From Falsiphaeobacter marinintestinus (lineage in GTDB: Bacteria > Pseudomonadota > Alphaproteobacteria > Rhodobacterales > Rhodobacteraceae): 57,291 bases of DNA. A program made the translations under genes and the position numbers. The notes under the pieces are model-generated. The model had not been told where the DNA came from and ran no database searches. It worked only from the letters and a program-made list of their open reading frames with translations. Positions 42,583 to 51,616 of the stretch are shown one piece after another. Position 1 is the stretch's first letter; every line of letters begins with the position of its first letter. Where the stretch lies: the NCBI RefSeq assembly GCF_007923355.1, contig NZ_VOGO01000020.1, positions 1-57,291 of the forward strand. The letters are read 5' to 3'.

Positions 42583-44655
42583 GTGGACGGTGTAGGTTTC
42601 GATCACAAGGACATGATGAACGGCGCGCCCAGCGATCCCGGCGTTGAAGTGGCAGATTTTCTTCAGGAAGAAGAGCCTACCGAGTTCAGCCCGTTCGCAG
42701 CCCTTGGACGTCTCATGCGCGGTCGCTGGCTTATCCTGCTCGTCCTGATGGCTGTTCTCGGGGGTGGTCTGGGGTATCTGGGGTTCACATCGGGCAAGGC
42801 GATCTATGAAAGCCAGGCGATTTTGCGGATCTCTGCCCGCGAACCGGGAATCTTGTTTGCCAGCGGTGATGATTCAAAGCTGAAACTGTTTCAGTCGTTC
42901 GTCAAAGCCGAAACCACTTATGTCGCCAGCCATCCGGTCATGGAGCGGGCAGTTGAGTTGATTACCGCGGTTCCGTCGCCCTACAACGATGACCTTACCG
43001 CCAAGACTCTGGCCGAGTCGATTTCGATCAAACGCAAAGAGGCGCTGATTATCCTGACCTCGCCGTCCAAGGATGCTGAATTTGCCGCCCGCAAGATCAA
43101 TGCTGTGATCGACGCCTATTTGGCGCTGCATGACGAGACCCGGGTCAACCTGTCGAACTTCCGGGAAAGTGAACTTGCCGCTCGCGAAACCGATCTGCTT
43201 GGTCGACTGGATGCGATCATGGACAAGATGCTGGATGTCGGTGGCGAATTCGGGATGGCGTCTTTGGTCAAGACGCATATCGAGAAGGTCGCCCAGATTG
43301 AAACGCTGGTATCGCGTCGGGCCGAAGTGGAGGCCACGCTTGTAGCTTTGCAGTCCCAAGACGGCTCTGGCGGCAGCGCTGATATGGCCGATCAGGAAAT
43401 CATGCGGGCGACCCTGCTGGATCGCGCATTGGCAGACCTTAACTTTGACAAAGCCAAACGCGAAGCCGAATTGACCACGTTGCTGGGGCGCTATCACGAA
43501 AACGCAACACAGGTCATCGAGAAGCGCGAGCAGATCGAAATCGTTAGTCAGGCCATGGCCGATCGGCGTAACCAGATCCAGGTTCTGGGTCAAACCGGTG
43601 CGCTGACGGATGGTGGACAATCCAGCCGAGAGGATTCGCTGAATGAGATCCGGGCCGTGCTGGACAAAGTGACGAAGCAACTGGAAACCGCCCGCAACGA
43701 TGCACGTGACCTGAACCGCAAGCGGATCGAACTGGCGTTTCTTGAGGAAGAGCGTGATGAAGCACGCCGTATGCTGGACGAAACACGCCGCGCACTGGAT
43801 GTCATCCGGGTCGAAAGTCGCAATTCCATGCCAGGTCTGGTCGAGGTCATGTCGCGGGCAATCGTGGCGGATAAGCCCGCCGAGGACAGCAGCAAGATGA
43901 TGGCAGCCGGCGGGTTCAGCGGTGGAGCGTTCCTCGCGATCCTGCTGGTCGTCGGTTTTGCCGTGTCGCGCAAAAGCCTGCGGTTCAGCGATGATCTGTG
44001 GCGTCACCTGTGGCGGATGCCTCTGCTACTGACCACACGTGCGAAACCCGGATCAGACGCGTTCGGTCAGGCCATGGTGCGGCTGCGTAACAATGTCTCG
44101 CTGTTTCCCGGCCGTCAGATCGCACGTCCTGGTAAAGCACGGATTATCGCCGTCAATCACTTTGGTAAGGCTGATGCACAAGCCGTCGCCAAGACGCTGG
44201 CCGACAGCTTTGCTGCAGCACGGTTGCCCACATTGTACATCGATGCCGACCTTCAGCCTGGCGATTTGTCGGCAAACGCAGGATGGCGCGACCTTGTTGC
44301 AGGTGAATTCGTGACGCCGATGACCACCGGTGCGCGGACAGCGGACATCGTGGAAAGCGGTGCCATGGCGGACGTCACTGATGCATCGGTTTCGGTTCAC
44401 GCGGTCCGCGCGGCCTTTGACCAGTATGCTGACGACTATGCGGTGATTGTGATCAATGCAGGCAGCCTGGACACGGGCCTGTCGACCGAACTTATCATGT
44501 CTGCTTCGGATCTGGTACTGTCGGCTGTGGCCCCGGGGGATAACCTGCCCAAGGTCAATGCGTCTGTCGGCAAATGTGATTCACTGTCGCGCCATGGGGC
44601 AGGGTTCGTGATGACGGGTGCCACCCGCAAGGATCCTGCGTTGGCCGCAGCATAA
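42583..44655 (+). CDS. Wzc/ExoP-like polysaccharide copolymerase with degenerate tyrosine-kinase domain
   Basis: The product is 690 aa from GTG 42583. AGGAG lies eight bases upstream, whereas the earlier GTG 42574 touches that site. A first membrane helix (about 47-67: WLILLVLMAVLGGGLGYLGF) begins a Wzz domain, followed by a long periplasmic coiled-coil stretch (about 190-420) and a second helix (GGAFLAILLVVGFAVS). The cytosolic part has the BY-kinase layout but key residues are gone. Where Walker A should be it reads IIAVNHFGKADAQAVAKTLA, lacking GKS/T. Walker A' is kept as LYIDADLQPGD, and Walker B reads YAVIVINAG without the acid residue. There is no C-terminal tyrosine cluster. It probably controls chain length and couples to the export lipoprotein without kinase activity. 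Confidence 0.85.
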   Translation: MDGVGFDHKDMMNGAPSDPGVEVADFLQEEEPTEFSPFAALGRLMRGRWLILLVLMAVLGGGLGYLGFTSGKAIYESQAILRISAREPGILFASGDDSKLKLFQSFVKAETTYVASHPVMERAVELITAVPSPYNDDLTAKTLAESISIKRKEALIILTSPSKDAEFAARKINAVIDAYLALHDETRVNLSNFRESELAARETDLLGRLDAIMDKMLDVGGEFGMASLVKTHIEKVAQIETLVSRRAEVEATLVALQSQDGSGGSADMADQEIMRATLLDRALADLNFDKAKREAELTTLLGRYHENATQVIEKREQIEIVSQAMADRRNQIQVLGQTGALTDGGQSSREDSLNEIRAVLDKVTKQLETARNDARDLNRKRIELAFLEEERDEARRMLDETRRALDVIRVESRNSMPGLVEVMSRAIVADKPAEDSSKMMAAGGFSGGAFLAILLVVGFAVSRKSLRFSDDLWRHLWRMPLLLTTRAKPGSDAFGQAMVRLRNNVSLFPGRQIARPGKARIIAVNHFGKADAQAVAKTLADSFAAARLPTLYIDADLQPGDLSANAGWRDLVAGEFVTPMTTGARTADIVESGAMADVTDASVSVHAVRAAFDQYADDYAVIVINAGSLDTGLSTELIMSASDLVLSAVAPGDNLPKVNASVGKCDSLSRHGAGFVMTGATRKDPALAAA

Positions 44656-44664
44656 TGCCGGGAC

Positions 44665-45279
44665 TCAGAAAAGCCCCGCATCCTTCGCGATCACTGCGGC
44701 CTGGGTGCGGTTCTTCGCGTCCAGCTTGTTGCAAAGCGTTTTGACGTGCAGTTTGATGGTGACTTCCTGCAGGTTGGTGTCGCGTGCAATTTCCTTGTTT
44801 GACTGCCCCTGGCATAGACCTTCAAGCACCTGCATCTCACGTTTGGTCAGTTTCTTGGCAAGCGCGTGCTCTTCTTCTTCGACAACTTCGGTCATGAACT
44901 TGACAGGAGCGAACACCTCGCCGGCTGCCATGAACCGAACGGCATTGACCAGAGATTTTGCGCCCATTGTCTTGGGCAGGAATCCGGCGGCGCCAGTATC
45001 CAGCGCCTCTTGCGCGATAGTACGTGGTGCGGTGCCCGAAATAATGGCCACCGGGTTTCCGCCATTCGCTTCTTTCGCTTTTTCCAGACCCGAAAGCCCG
45101 TCCATCCCCGGCATCGAATAATCCAGCAGGACAAGATCAAATGGACCGTCTGTGCCGATCAGGTCGAGTGCAGTTTTCAGGTTTTCGCAAGCAGAGAGTT
45201 CAAAGTCCGCTTCACGGTCCAGAAACGCCATAAGCGTGTCACGCACCAGTTCATGGTCATCGGCAATCAGTATTTTCAT
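44665..45279 (-). CDS. NarL/LuxR-type response regulator
   Basis: The 204-aa product has a receiver domain (MKILIADDHELVRDTLM; phospho-acceptor Asp 53 in LVLLDYSMPGMDG; Thr/Lys positions in ISGTAP and FLPKTM). A LuxR-type HTH follows (LTKREMQVLEGLCQGQSNKEIARDTNLQEVTIKLHVKTLCNKL). It is the DNA-binding output of the FIST - kinase operon; its start is 5 bp after the kinase stop. Regulators of this class bind roughly 16-20-bp palindromes, so the CTAT...ATAG sites in this locus are candidate targets. It converges with the copolymerase gene, 9 bp apart. Confidence 0.92.
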   Translation of the reverse strand: MKILIADDHELVRDTLMAFLDREADFELSACENLKTALDLIGTDGPFDLVLLDYSMPGMDGLSGLEKAKEANGGNPVAIISGTAPRTIAQEALDTGAAGFLPKTMGAKSLVNAVRFMAAGEVFAPVKFMTEVVEEEEHALAKKLTKREMQVLEGLCQGQSNKEIARDTNLQEVTIKLHVKTLCNKLDAKNRTQAAVIAKDAGLF

Positions 45280-45284
45280 GCGGC

Positions 45285-48092
45285 TTATTCTTCCGGCTGT
45301 TTGTGTCTGCGGTCAATGGCTGTACGGATGGCACTTAGCAACTTTGAGGGTTCGACAGGTTTAGCAAGCAATGCATCGACAGTATTGCTGTTGATACGCG
45401 GATCCTGCAAGCGCCGTGCCAACGCGGTGACAACGATCTTGGGCAGATCCGGGGATATCTTACCAACTTTTTCGACCAGTTCTCCACCGTTCATGCCGGG
45501 CATGTCGTAATCGGTTATAAGGCAGCCCCAACTGTCGGGGTCGTCAGAAATGACCTCCAACACAAAATCGGGGTCGTCCAGAACAGCAACTTCGGCACCA
45601 GAAAGCTCCAGTCGTCTTGCTATGACTTGCGCCACACTCGGGTCGTCATCGACCACGATGATTGGAATGCCGGTCAAGTCTATGGTTTCTTCGTCTACCT
45701 TCGGAACCTCTGCCAGAGGTTTGGAATTCGACGCAAGCGGCCAATAGATCTCGAACGTGGTCCCGGTGCCTTCTTGTGACAGAATTCGAAGCCCGCCGTC
45801 ATTTGCCTTGATGACGCTTGAAACGACGGCCAGTCCTAACCCGGTACCTTGCGCGCCTTTTGTTGTGAAATAGGCGGTAAAGATATCACCGATCTTGTCG
45901 GCGGGTATGCCGGACCCAGTGTCTTTGACGTCAATTCTGACGTAGTCGTATTCAGGGTCGATCCATCCCAATTGCAGCGTGTCCACAGCAGGAAGTTCGG
46001 GGTTGAGATCCAGATTCAATGAAATCTCTCCACCATGGGCGGGCAGGGCGTCCAGAGCATTCATGATCAGGTTCAGGGTCATTTGCAGCAAATCTGTGCG
46101 GCTTGAATACGAAAAGACCGGCGTGCTGCCCAGATCTGCGCTCAGTGTTGCGCCGGGGCGCATAGAAGGGCGCGCGAATTCCAGCGCTTCTTCCATCAAG
46201 GCGCGAAGATCAATTTCTTCCTTCGCCTTTTCACTGGCACCCAGGTCGAGCAATTTGTTCACCAGTTCGGCGGCGCGATATCCCGCCGTCGTGATCCGTG
46301 TGGCGGCCACTTTGTTGGCGTCAGATGCGTCGTCGTCTTCTGTGATCAGATTGGCCGAGCCGGTAATAGCAGAGAGCAGATTATTGAAATCATGGGCAAG
46401 ACCGGCGGCCATCTGCCCCAGCGCCTCTTGCCGCTGTGCAGCTTGCAGCCGGTCACGCAGAACCGCCCGACTGCGTTCAGCCTTAAGACGGCGCGTGATA
46501 TCATGCACGGTAACGACATGACCCAGATCGGCCACTTGCGTCAGCGAGACCAGATGAACCTGACCCTCTTCGCCGCGTCGGCGCATTTCGCTCTGGGCCG
46601 CGCCCTCCGATTTGTTTGATGGCAAATGCTGCAACAAAGTCCGGATGTCCGCAGGTTCGTAAAACTCGGTCCATCTGCGGCCAAAAAGATCCTCGGCGAC
46701 CTCAATATCCCACAACGGAAGCAGACTTGGGTTTGAATACGTCAAACGGCCTGACTGGTCGGTGATCGCAATGCCGTCCTGAACTTTTTCAATAGCAGTA
46801 ACGCGTTGCAGCAAAGTCTTTTCCGTTGCCTTCAACTGAGTCACATCAGACGCCACAATCACAGCACCGCCGCCCGTGATCGGGTGTTCGTTCACAAGAA
46901 CCGTTCGGCGATCGGGCAGGCGCACTTCAAGACTGCGGGCTTTGGTCAACAAGCGTTCAAGATACTCACCGGCCTTTTCTAGCGCGATATCCTTGGGAAC
47001 CCCTGATTTCATCAGGTAGCGCGACCAGATATCGGTGAATTGCCAGCCGACACCCCAGTTGATTTCGTACATATTCACGAATTCTTCGAACCGAGCGTTC
47101 GCGAACAGAATGGTGCCGTCGCTATCCAACGCAAGAAACCCTTCTCGGGTCGAAGACAAAGCCGCTTCCAACCGGTTGCGGGCCTCGTCTCGGTCCAATT
47201 CTGCCTTAACCTGCCGGGTTACGTCGGTTTGGGTTAAGACGACTTGCGTGATCGGACCTTCGTTGGGAAGGATCGGGCTGACCGAAACTTCGTTCCAGAA
47301 AGGTGTCTTGTCTTTGCGCCGGTTGGCCAGCCGAAATGATCCGGTCCCAAAGGTGGCGATACAATCTTGGAATTGGTCAAGACGCGCCGAATCTCCATGC
47401 CAGAAAAGGCTGTCATCCCGGCCTATCGCTTCGTTCGTGGTAAACCCGTTCAAGGCTTCCAGAGCTTTGTTTACATAGGTCAGTGACAATTTTTGATCGA
47501 TGACTTCCCCAATCGCAACGGCTGAAGAAGACCCATCGATAACCGCCGCCAGAAACGCATTGTGTTCTTCCAGTTCCAGGCCGGCCAAGGCTTCAGATGC
47601 GATGTTGCAGAACCGTTTTAAAAGCGCCGCGTCGCGTTTCGTAAACAGGCCTGTCTTGGTGGACAAACAAGCCAGTACGTCACGTTCGCCATCGAGAATT
47701 CGAATGGGCTCGGCCAGAAGACTGTGGAAACGCCTTAGCGGTACCGGAACGTCACGATCTTCTGAAATCATGGTTCGAACATCAACAATGCGACGGCCGC
47801 GATCAATCGGGACTCCGACGGTTTCCCAAGCGAGGCCTTCAAACTCTGGTGAATCGGCAAGGGTGACCTGAGTGCCCGCATCGGTGTTGTGAAACACCAT
47901 GACGTGATCGCAGTTCAGCGCCTGTGTAATGACCTTCAAAAGCGCGCGAATAGAGTCAGCCCGGGTTCGGTCAGAGTGAATGCATTCCAGACCCGAAAGC
48001 AGCGCCCGCGTTTCGCGGTGGCTTTGGGCTTCACGTTCCCGAAGCTGCTCAATTTCGACCAGTGCTTCGCGCAAGCGCTCATCGTCTGCCAT
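45285..48092 (-). CDS. Hybrid sensor histidine kinase (GAF-PAS-PAS-HK-REC)
   Basis: The 935-aa protein has no membrane segment and is therefore cytosolic. After a short coil there is a GAF-like domain (about 45-185, containing HSLLAEPIRILDGERDVLACL). Two or three PAS-type domains follow (around 190-310, 315-430, 435-550), then the dimerisation helix with His 567 in GLAHDFNNLLSAITGSANL. The ATPase domain comes next (NALDALPAHGG, DTGSGIPADKIGDIFTAYFTTK, GTGLGLAVV), and finally a receiver domain with Asp 861 in LITDYDMPGMNGG. It lies 23 bp after the FIST gene and 5 bp before the response regulator gene. The arrangement matches NosP/NahK-type systems, in which the FIST protein inhibits or tunes the kinase. 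Phosphotransfer to the orphan LuxR-type regulator is inferred. Confidence 0.92.
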   Translation of the reverse strand: MADDERLREALVEIEQLREREAQSHRETRALLSGLECIHSDRTRADSIRALLKVITQALNCDHVMVFHNTDAGTQVTLADSPEFEGLAWETVGVPIDRGRRIVDVRTMISEDRDVPVPLRRFHSLLAEPIRILDGERDVLACLSTKTGLFTKRDAALLKRFCNIASEALAGLELEEHNAFLAAVIDGSSSAVAIGEVIDQKLSLTYVNKALEALNGFTTNEAIGRDDSLFWHGDSARLDQFQDCIATFGTGSFRLANRRKDKTPFWNEVSVSPILPNEGPITQVVLTQTDVTRQVKAELDRDEARNRLEAALSSTREGFLALDSDGTILFANARFEEFVNMYEINWGVGWQFTDIWSRYLMKSGVPKDIALEKAGEYLERLLTKARSLEVRLPDRRTVLVNEHPITGGGAVIVASDVTQLKATEKTLLQRVTAIEKVQDGIAITDQSGRLTYSNPSLLPLWDIEVAEDLFGRRWTEFYEPADIRTLLQHLPSNKSEGAAQSEMRRRGEEGQVHLVSLTQVADLGHVVTVHDITRRLKAERSRAVLRDRLQAAQRQEALGQMAAGLAHDFNNLLSAITGSANLITEDDDASDANKVAATRITTAGYRAAELVNKLLDLGASEKAKEEIDLRALMEEALEFARPSMRPGATLSADLGSTPVFSYSSRTDLLQMTLNLIMNALDALPAHGGEISLNLDLNPELPAVDTLQLGWIDPEYDYVRIDVKDTGSGIPADKIGDIFTAYFTTKGAQGTGLGLAVVSSVIKANDGGLRILSQEGTGTTFEIYWPLASNSKPLAEVPKVDEETIDLTGIPIIVVDDDPSVAQVIARRLELSGAEVAVLDDPDFVLEVISDDPDSWGCLITDYDMPGMNGGELVEKVGKISPDLPKIVVTALARRLQDPRINSNTVDALLAKPVEPSKLLSAIRTAIDRRHKQPEE

Positions 48093-48115
48093 GTGGGTCT
48101 TTCTTGCCGAGATCC

Positions 48116-49306
48116 TTATGAGAATACTATACTGGAGATCATCAGATTGCCATGATGGTTTTGCCCGTCAAATGCCATTCCTTGTTCGCCAAATGAAAAA
48201 ATGCCCATAAACGGTTTGCCGGACAAGACATTGTTTATGCCGCCGACAACGTCATCCATTCGGTCCTGGACAGCCATCATGCAGCCGCCGCAATAGACCA
48301 CCAAGGCACCCTTGACGTCGTCTTGAGACATGCCGCCGACCCGCCCAGCCAGACATGTGACTTTTCCAGCGCGTTCCGTCAGGCTGCTGACCGACCCTTG
48401 CATCAAGGTCAGGACGTCGCCTTCGCTTACATCTGCAAACAAGTCCAACGACCCGTCCGGGTGCAAGGTCGACGGATGCGCAAGTCTGAAATAGGGCACG
48501 GTTCCGACGTTTCTTAAATGGCGACCCAACGGCGAAAGCGTGCTGTCCGCAAGGATTGACGCTGATTCTGACGTAGGTGTTTTCGGCTGCACTGCGCCAC
48601 CGGTCCACCCGCAATACACGTCGGCAGCGGGACGGTTGTCGATCTCGATCAATCGTCGTCCGTTGGCCTTTGTCACTTGTCCGGAATGCAACGTCGGAGC
48701 ATAGCCGTTGTGATACGCGAATGACACATCCCCTGACGGGAACAGGACCGACACGGCCACACCATTTTCCGCGCAGCTGTCACGGTCGAAAACGCTCCAG
48801 TTGCCGGATACGTCATTGTCGGCAGCGCTGCCGCCAAGGATCGGAACGTTGCGCCCCAACACGCTCTGGACGCCTTCAAGAACGGCTTCCTCGGTGCCGG
48901 GAACCGTCGACAACCATACCATGTCGGGTGCTTCGCCATATCGCCCCGCCGCCCTGAGCGCGGCCTCTGTTGCGTCTCGGGCCGAGGCCCGGGCATTATC
49001 GCCTATGGGGCGCATCGCGGTTCCATAAGCACCTTCGGGATCCCAGATGCAGAACGCTCCGGCGCCCAGTCCGTTGATGCTTTGCATGCCGGTGTCAGAC
49101 ATCACACCCTGGCAGGACGTCGCGCCGTGGAACGACCCCTTTGCGAGGTTGCGCAGGCCATTCTGTATGACGGCCTGATCGTAGACTGCCGAGAAGTGAA
49201 CCGCGATGAAATCCGGATCGGATTTGGCAGTCGGCATTTGGCCAATGATGTCCGCTACGGCCTGCTCAGCTGACGGCGCGGTTGATGTCGCTACGATGAT
49301 TTTCAT
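48116..49306 (-). CDS. FIST-domain sensory protein (NosP-like)
   Basis: The 396-aa cytosolic protein has the FIST_N domain (about 25-220: KGSFHGATSCQGVMS, VPILGGSAADNDVSGNWSVF, VSVLFPSGDVSFAYHNGY) and FIST_C (about 230-370: DVYCGWTGG, LTLMQGSV, GALVVYCGGCMMAVQDRMDDVVGGIN, PFMGIFSFGEQG). FIST proteins are ligand sensors encoded beside kinases or chemoreceptors, and the NosP group binds haem and senses nitric oxide. I see several His residues but cannot say which would bind haem, so NO sensing is only an inference. First gene of the operon FIST - kinase - regulator; the palindrome at 49379-49394 is 73 bp upstream. Confidence 0.9.
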   Translation of the reverse strand: MKIIVATSTAPSAEQAVADIIGQMPTAKSDPDFIAVHFSAVYDQAVIQNGLRNLAKGSFHGATSCQGVMSDTGMQSINGLGAGAFCIWDPEGAYGTAMRPIGDNARASARDATEAALRAAGRYGEAPDMVWLSTVPGTEEAVLEGVQSVLGRNVPILGGSAADNDVSGNWSVFDRDSCAENGVAVSVLFPSGDVSFAYHNGYAPTLHSGQVTKANGRRLIEIDNRPAADVYCGWTGGAVQPKTPTSESASILADSTLSPLGRHLRNVGTVPYFRLAHPSTLHPDGSLDLFADVSEGDVLTLMQGSVSSLTERAGKVTCLAGRVGGMSQDDVKGALVVYCGGCMMAVQDRMDDVVGGINNVLSGKPFMGIFSFGEQGMAFDGQNHHGNLMISSIVFS

Positions 49307-49378
49307 GGTTTTTGCACCTCTGACACGCAGCTATCAGAAATTGAATCATTTTGCAGGACAGGCGTCAGCACATACGCG

Positions 49379-49394
49379 CTATGCGAAAGTATAG
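49379..49394. promoter_or_regulatory. Shared EPS/signalling palindrome, site 3
   Basis: CTATGCGAAAGTATAG, with outer bases extending it to GCTAT...ATAGC (49378-49395). It lies between the divergent FIST and ExoY-like genes, 73 bp and 146 bp from their starts. The 146-bp distance nearly equals that of site 1 from the pyruvyltransferase start. Confidence 0.7.
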
Positions 49395-49539
49395 CCCGAA
49401 GCCTCAAAGGGCTATTTTTCAACTCATTCAACTGCCTGGCACTGGCCGTATTCGTTGCTGTTCTGGCCTACCGATACGTAGAGCCCGTGGTTGGTGCAGG
49501 GCATAGTCCCGGCAAGTGACCAGCCTGGAGGATGTTACT

Positions 49540-50214
49540 GTGACGATGACGAGTGATGTGAATTTTGTAAGCCAAAAGGGCCATAATCGCCCAACCCGAT
49601 CTAAAGGGCGCCCGGTAGCTGCCGCCACCAAGCGCCTTCTGGATATTTCTCTGACACTGACGCTTTTGATGATCGCGGCTCCGCTGCTGATCGGGACAGC
49701 GGTGGCGATCAAAACCACAAGCCGCGGTCCGGTGTTCTTCCGTCAGAAACGTGTGGGACGATACGGTAAGACGTTTCGCATGATGAAATTTCGCTCAATG
49801 CACATTGATGCGGAAGAACGTCGCGCGGCGCTTTTGGCAACCAGTGACCGCGATGGTGTCTGTTTCAAGCAAAAGGATGATCCCAGGATCACGCGGGTCG
49901 GGCGGTTCATCCGCCGGTTTTCGATTGACGAGTTACCTCAGTTGTTCAACGTCCTGACCGGGGAGATGTCATTGGTCGGCCCGCGCCCGGCACTGCCCGA
50001 AGAGGTTGCCGCCTATTCGCCTCGTGCCTTGAAACGCCTTGAGGCTTTGCCGGGTCTTACCGGCTTGTGGCAGGTGTCAGGTCGCGCCGATATCGATTTT
50101 GACCGCATGGTTGAAATGGACATCGCCTATGCCCGGTCGAAAAGCCTGCCGCTTGATCTGATGTTGCTGGCCCTGACGTTCCGGGCCGTCGTGTCCGGTC
50201 GCGGAGCCTATTGA
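49540..50214 (+). CDS. ExoY/WcaJ-type undecaprenyl-phosphate sugar transferase (priming)
   Basis: The 224-aa bacterial sugar transferase starts EPS synthesis by moving a sugar phosphate to undecaprenyl phosphate. It has one N-terminal membrane hairpin (LLDISLTLTLLMIAAPLLIGTAVAI) and then the conserved GPVFFRQKRVGRYGKTFRMMKFRSM. The catalytic core has SIDELPQLFNVLTGEMSLVGPRPALPEE and LPGLTGLWQVSGRADIDFD. The short form without extra membrane helices is ExoY-like, which usually transfers galactose or glucose phosphate. I chose GTG 49540 because GGAGG lies eight bases before it; the frame is open from 49516. galU follows 25 bp later. Confidence 0.9.
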   Translation: MTMTSDVNFVSQKGHNRPTRSKGRPVAAATKRLLDISLTLTLLMIAAPLLIGTAVAIKTTSRGPVFFRQKRVGRYGKTFRMMKFRSMHIDAEERRAALLATSDRDGVCFKQKDDPRITRVGRFIRRFSIDELPQLFNVLTGEMSLVGPRPALPEEVAAYSPRALKRLEALPGLTGLWQVSGRADIDFDRMVEMDIAYARSKSLPLDLMLLALTFRAVVSGRGAY

Positions 50215-50239
50215 AGTACACGTAAGAAGGACCTGACTG

Positions 50240-51124
50240 ATGAGCCACATCAAGACCGCTGTTTTTCCCGTCGCCGGAATGGGCACCCGGTTTTTGCCGA
50301 TCACGAAATCCGTGCCAAAGGAAATGCTTCCGCTGATTGACAAACCATTGATCCAATATGCGGTGGAAGAGGCGCGCGCGGCGGGTATCGAGAACTTCGT
50401 CTTTGTGTCATCGCCAGAAAAACCGGCGCTGGACGACTATTTTCGCACCAATTACCGGTTGGAAAACTATCTTGCATCGCGCGGCTCAACCGATGCCTTG
50501 CGTCAGGTGCAGGACGTCACGCTAAAGCCCGACACATACTGGATCACGCACCAGATCGAAGCGCGGGGTTTGGGGCATGCTGTCTGGACAGGCCGGGCTT
50601 TCCTTAGGAACGAACCCTTTGCCGTTCTTCTGCCCGATGACTTCATCCATTCTGATCGCCCGGCGATCGGCCAGATGATCGACATGCATGCCCGGATTGG
50701 TGGCAACATGGTGGCGTCCATGGATGTCGGACGTGACCGGATTTCGTCCTATGGCTGCCTTGATGTCGAAGCGAGGGCGGGCCGCTGTCTGAGTGCGGGT
50801 CTGATCGTGGAAAAACCCAGCGCAGCGCAAGCGCCTTCGACCCATGCCGTGATTGGCCGCTATATTTTGCAGCCAAGTGTTCTGGAACATTTGGAAAATG
50901 CCGCGCCTGGGGTCAAAGGCGAAATCCAGTTGACCGACGCCATCGCCGCAGACTCGGCAAAGAACGAGCTGTGGGGGTACGAATTCGAAGGCAAACGGTA
51001 CGATTGCGGAAGCAAGGTCGGCTTTGTCGAGGCAACAATTGCTTTGGCGATGCAACGCGAGGATCTGTCATCAGAGCTGTCTCTGAACACCAGCCGCACC
51101 GCAGGTTTTTCTATGGTTGCGTAG
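50240..51124 (+). CDS. galU: UTP-glucose-1-phosphate uridylyltransferase
   Basis: The 294-aa enzyme makes UDP-glucose from UTP and glucose-1-phosphate, supplying donors for the polymer. It has the N-terminal nucleotide-binding loop AVFPVAGMGTRFLPITKSVPKEMLPLIDKPLIQYAVEE and further GalU signatures (HAVWTGRAFLRNEPFAVLLPDDF, GLIVEKP, GEIQLTDAI, YDCGSKVGFVEA). An AAGGA site precedes ATG 50240. Downstream of the ExoY-like gene in one unit; its last 14 bases overlap the 3' end of the convergent globin gene. Confidence 0.95.
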   Translation: MSHIKTAVFPVAGMGTRFLPITKSVPKEMLPLIDKPLIQYAVEEARAAGIENFVFVSSPEKPALDDYFRTNYRLENYLASRGSTDALRQVQDVTLKPDTYWITHQIEARGLGHAVWTGRAFLRNEPFAVLLPDDFIHSDRPAIGQMIDMHARIGGNMVASMDVGRDRISSYGCLDVEARAGRCLSAGLIVEKPSAAQAPSTHAVIGRYILQPSVLEHLENAAPGVKGEIQLTDAIAADSAKNELWGYEFEGKRYDCGSKVGFVEATIALAMQREDLSSELSLNTSRTAGFSMVA

Positions 51125-51536
51125 CCGCGTCAGGGTAGGCGGCATCGATCATCGCGCCGCTCAGAGTACCATACGCGACCGCCCAAGCCTGACCATCGGC
51201 TTCGGTAAACTTGTCACCCAGCACCTGACTCATTGTCCAGATCAATGCTTCGCCAACTGCGGGGTACTGATCGGCGGTCACGCCATAGGCCACATGCCGG
51301 ATGGCCAGATCACGGGCGTCCGGCATCAGCGTGTCCAGTTGATCCAGATGATCCACAATGAAATCCAGCGTTGTCACCAGCTTCATGGCCTGGCTTTCCA
51401 TATCGCCCTGGAACAAAGATCGCGTATTCGGAGCAATCTCGAACAAGCGGCGATAGAACATCTGACCTGTCATTTCCTGAAGTGTCGATGTGACGGCCCA
51501 GGTCCGGCGCACCGATCTTATATCTTCTTTTTTCAT
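51111..51536 (-). CDS. Single-domain globin
   Basis: The 141-aa product resembles the haem domain of flavohaemoglobins and Vitreoscilla-type globins: FYRRLFEIAPNTRSLFQGDMESQAMKL and the proximal His 81 in AIRHVAYGVTADQYPAVGEALIWTM. It has no reductase domain. Such globins bind O2 or NO and are used for scavenging, dioxygenation or sensing. ATG 51536 (with AGGA upstream) was preferred to an upstream codon at 51557. The shared palindrome at 51617-51632 lies 81 bp upstream, linking the globin to the FIST-kinase system. Its 3' end overlaps galU by 14 bases. Confidence 0.85.
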   Translation of the reverse strand: MKKEDIRSVRRTWAVTSTLQEMTGQMFYRRLFEIAPNTRSLFQGDMESQAMKLVTTLDFIVDHLDQLDTLMPDARDLAIRHVAYGVTADQYPAVGEALIWTMSQVLGDKFTEADGQAWAVAYGTLSGAMIDAAYPDAATQP

Positions 51537-51616
51537 GACACTCAGTCCTGTTCGCACGGATTCTCAGGGGACTGACAATATTTATCCCGGGTCACATGTA
51601 AAGCGAAGAGGACACG

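Noticed and set aside
48116-48132. Possible fifth palindrome copy (TTATGAGAATACTATA) before the kinase gene
   Set aside because: Asymmetric, with one extra base and overlapping the FIST stop; too weak to count.
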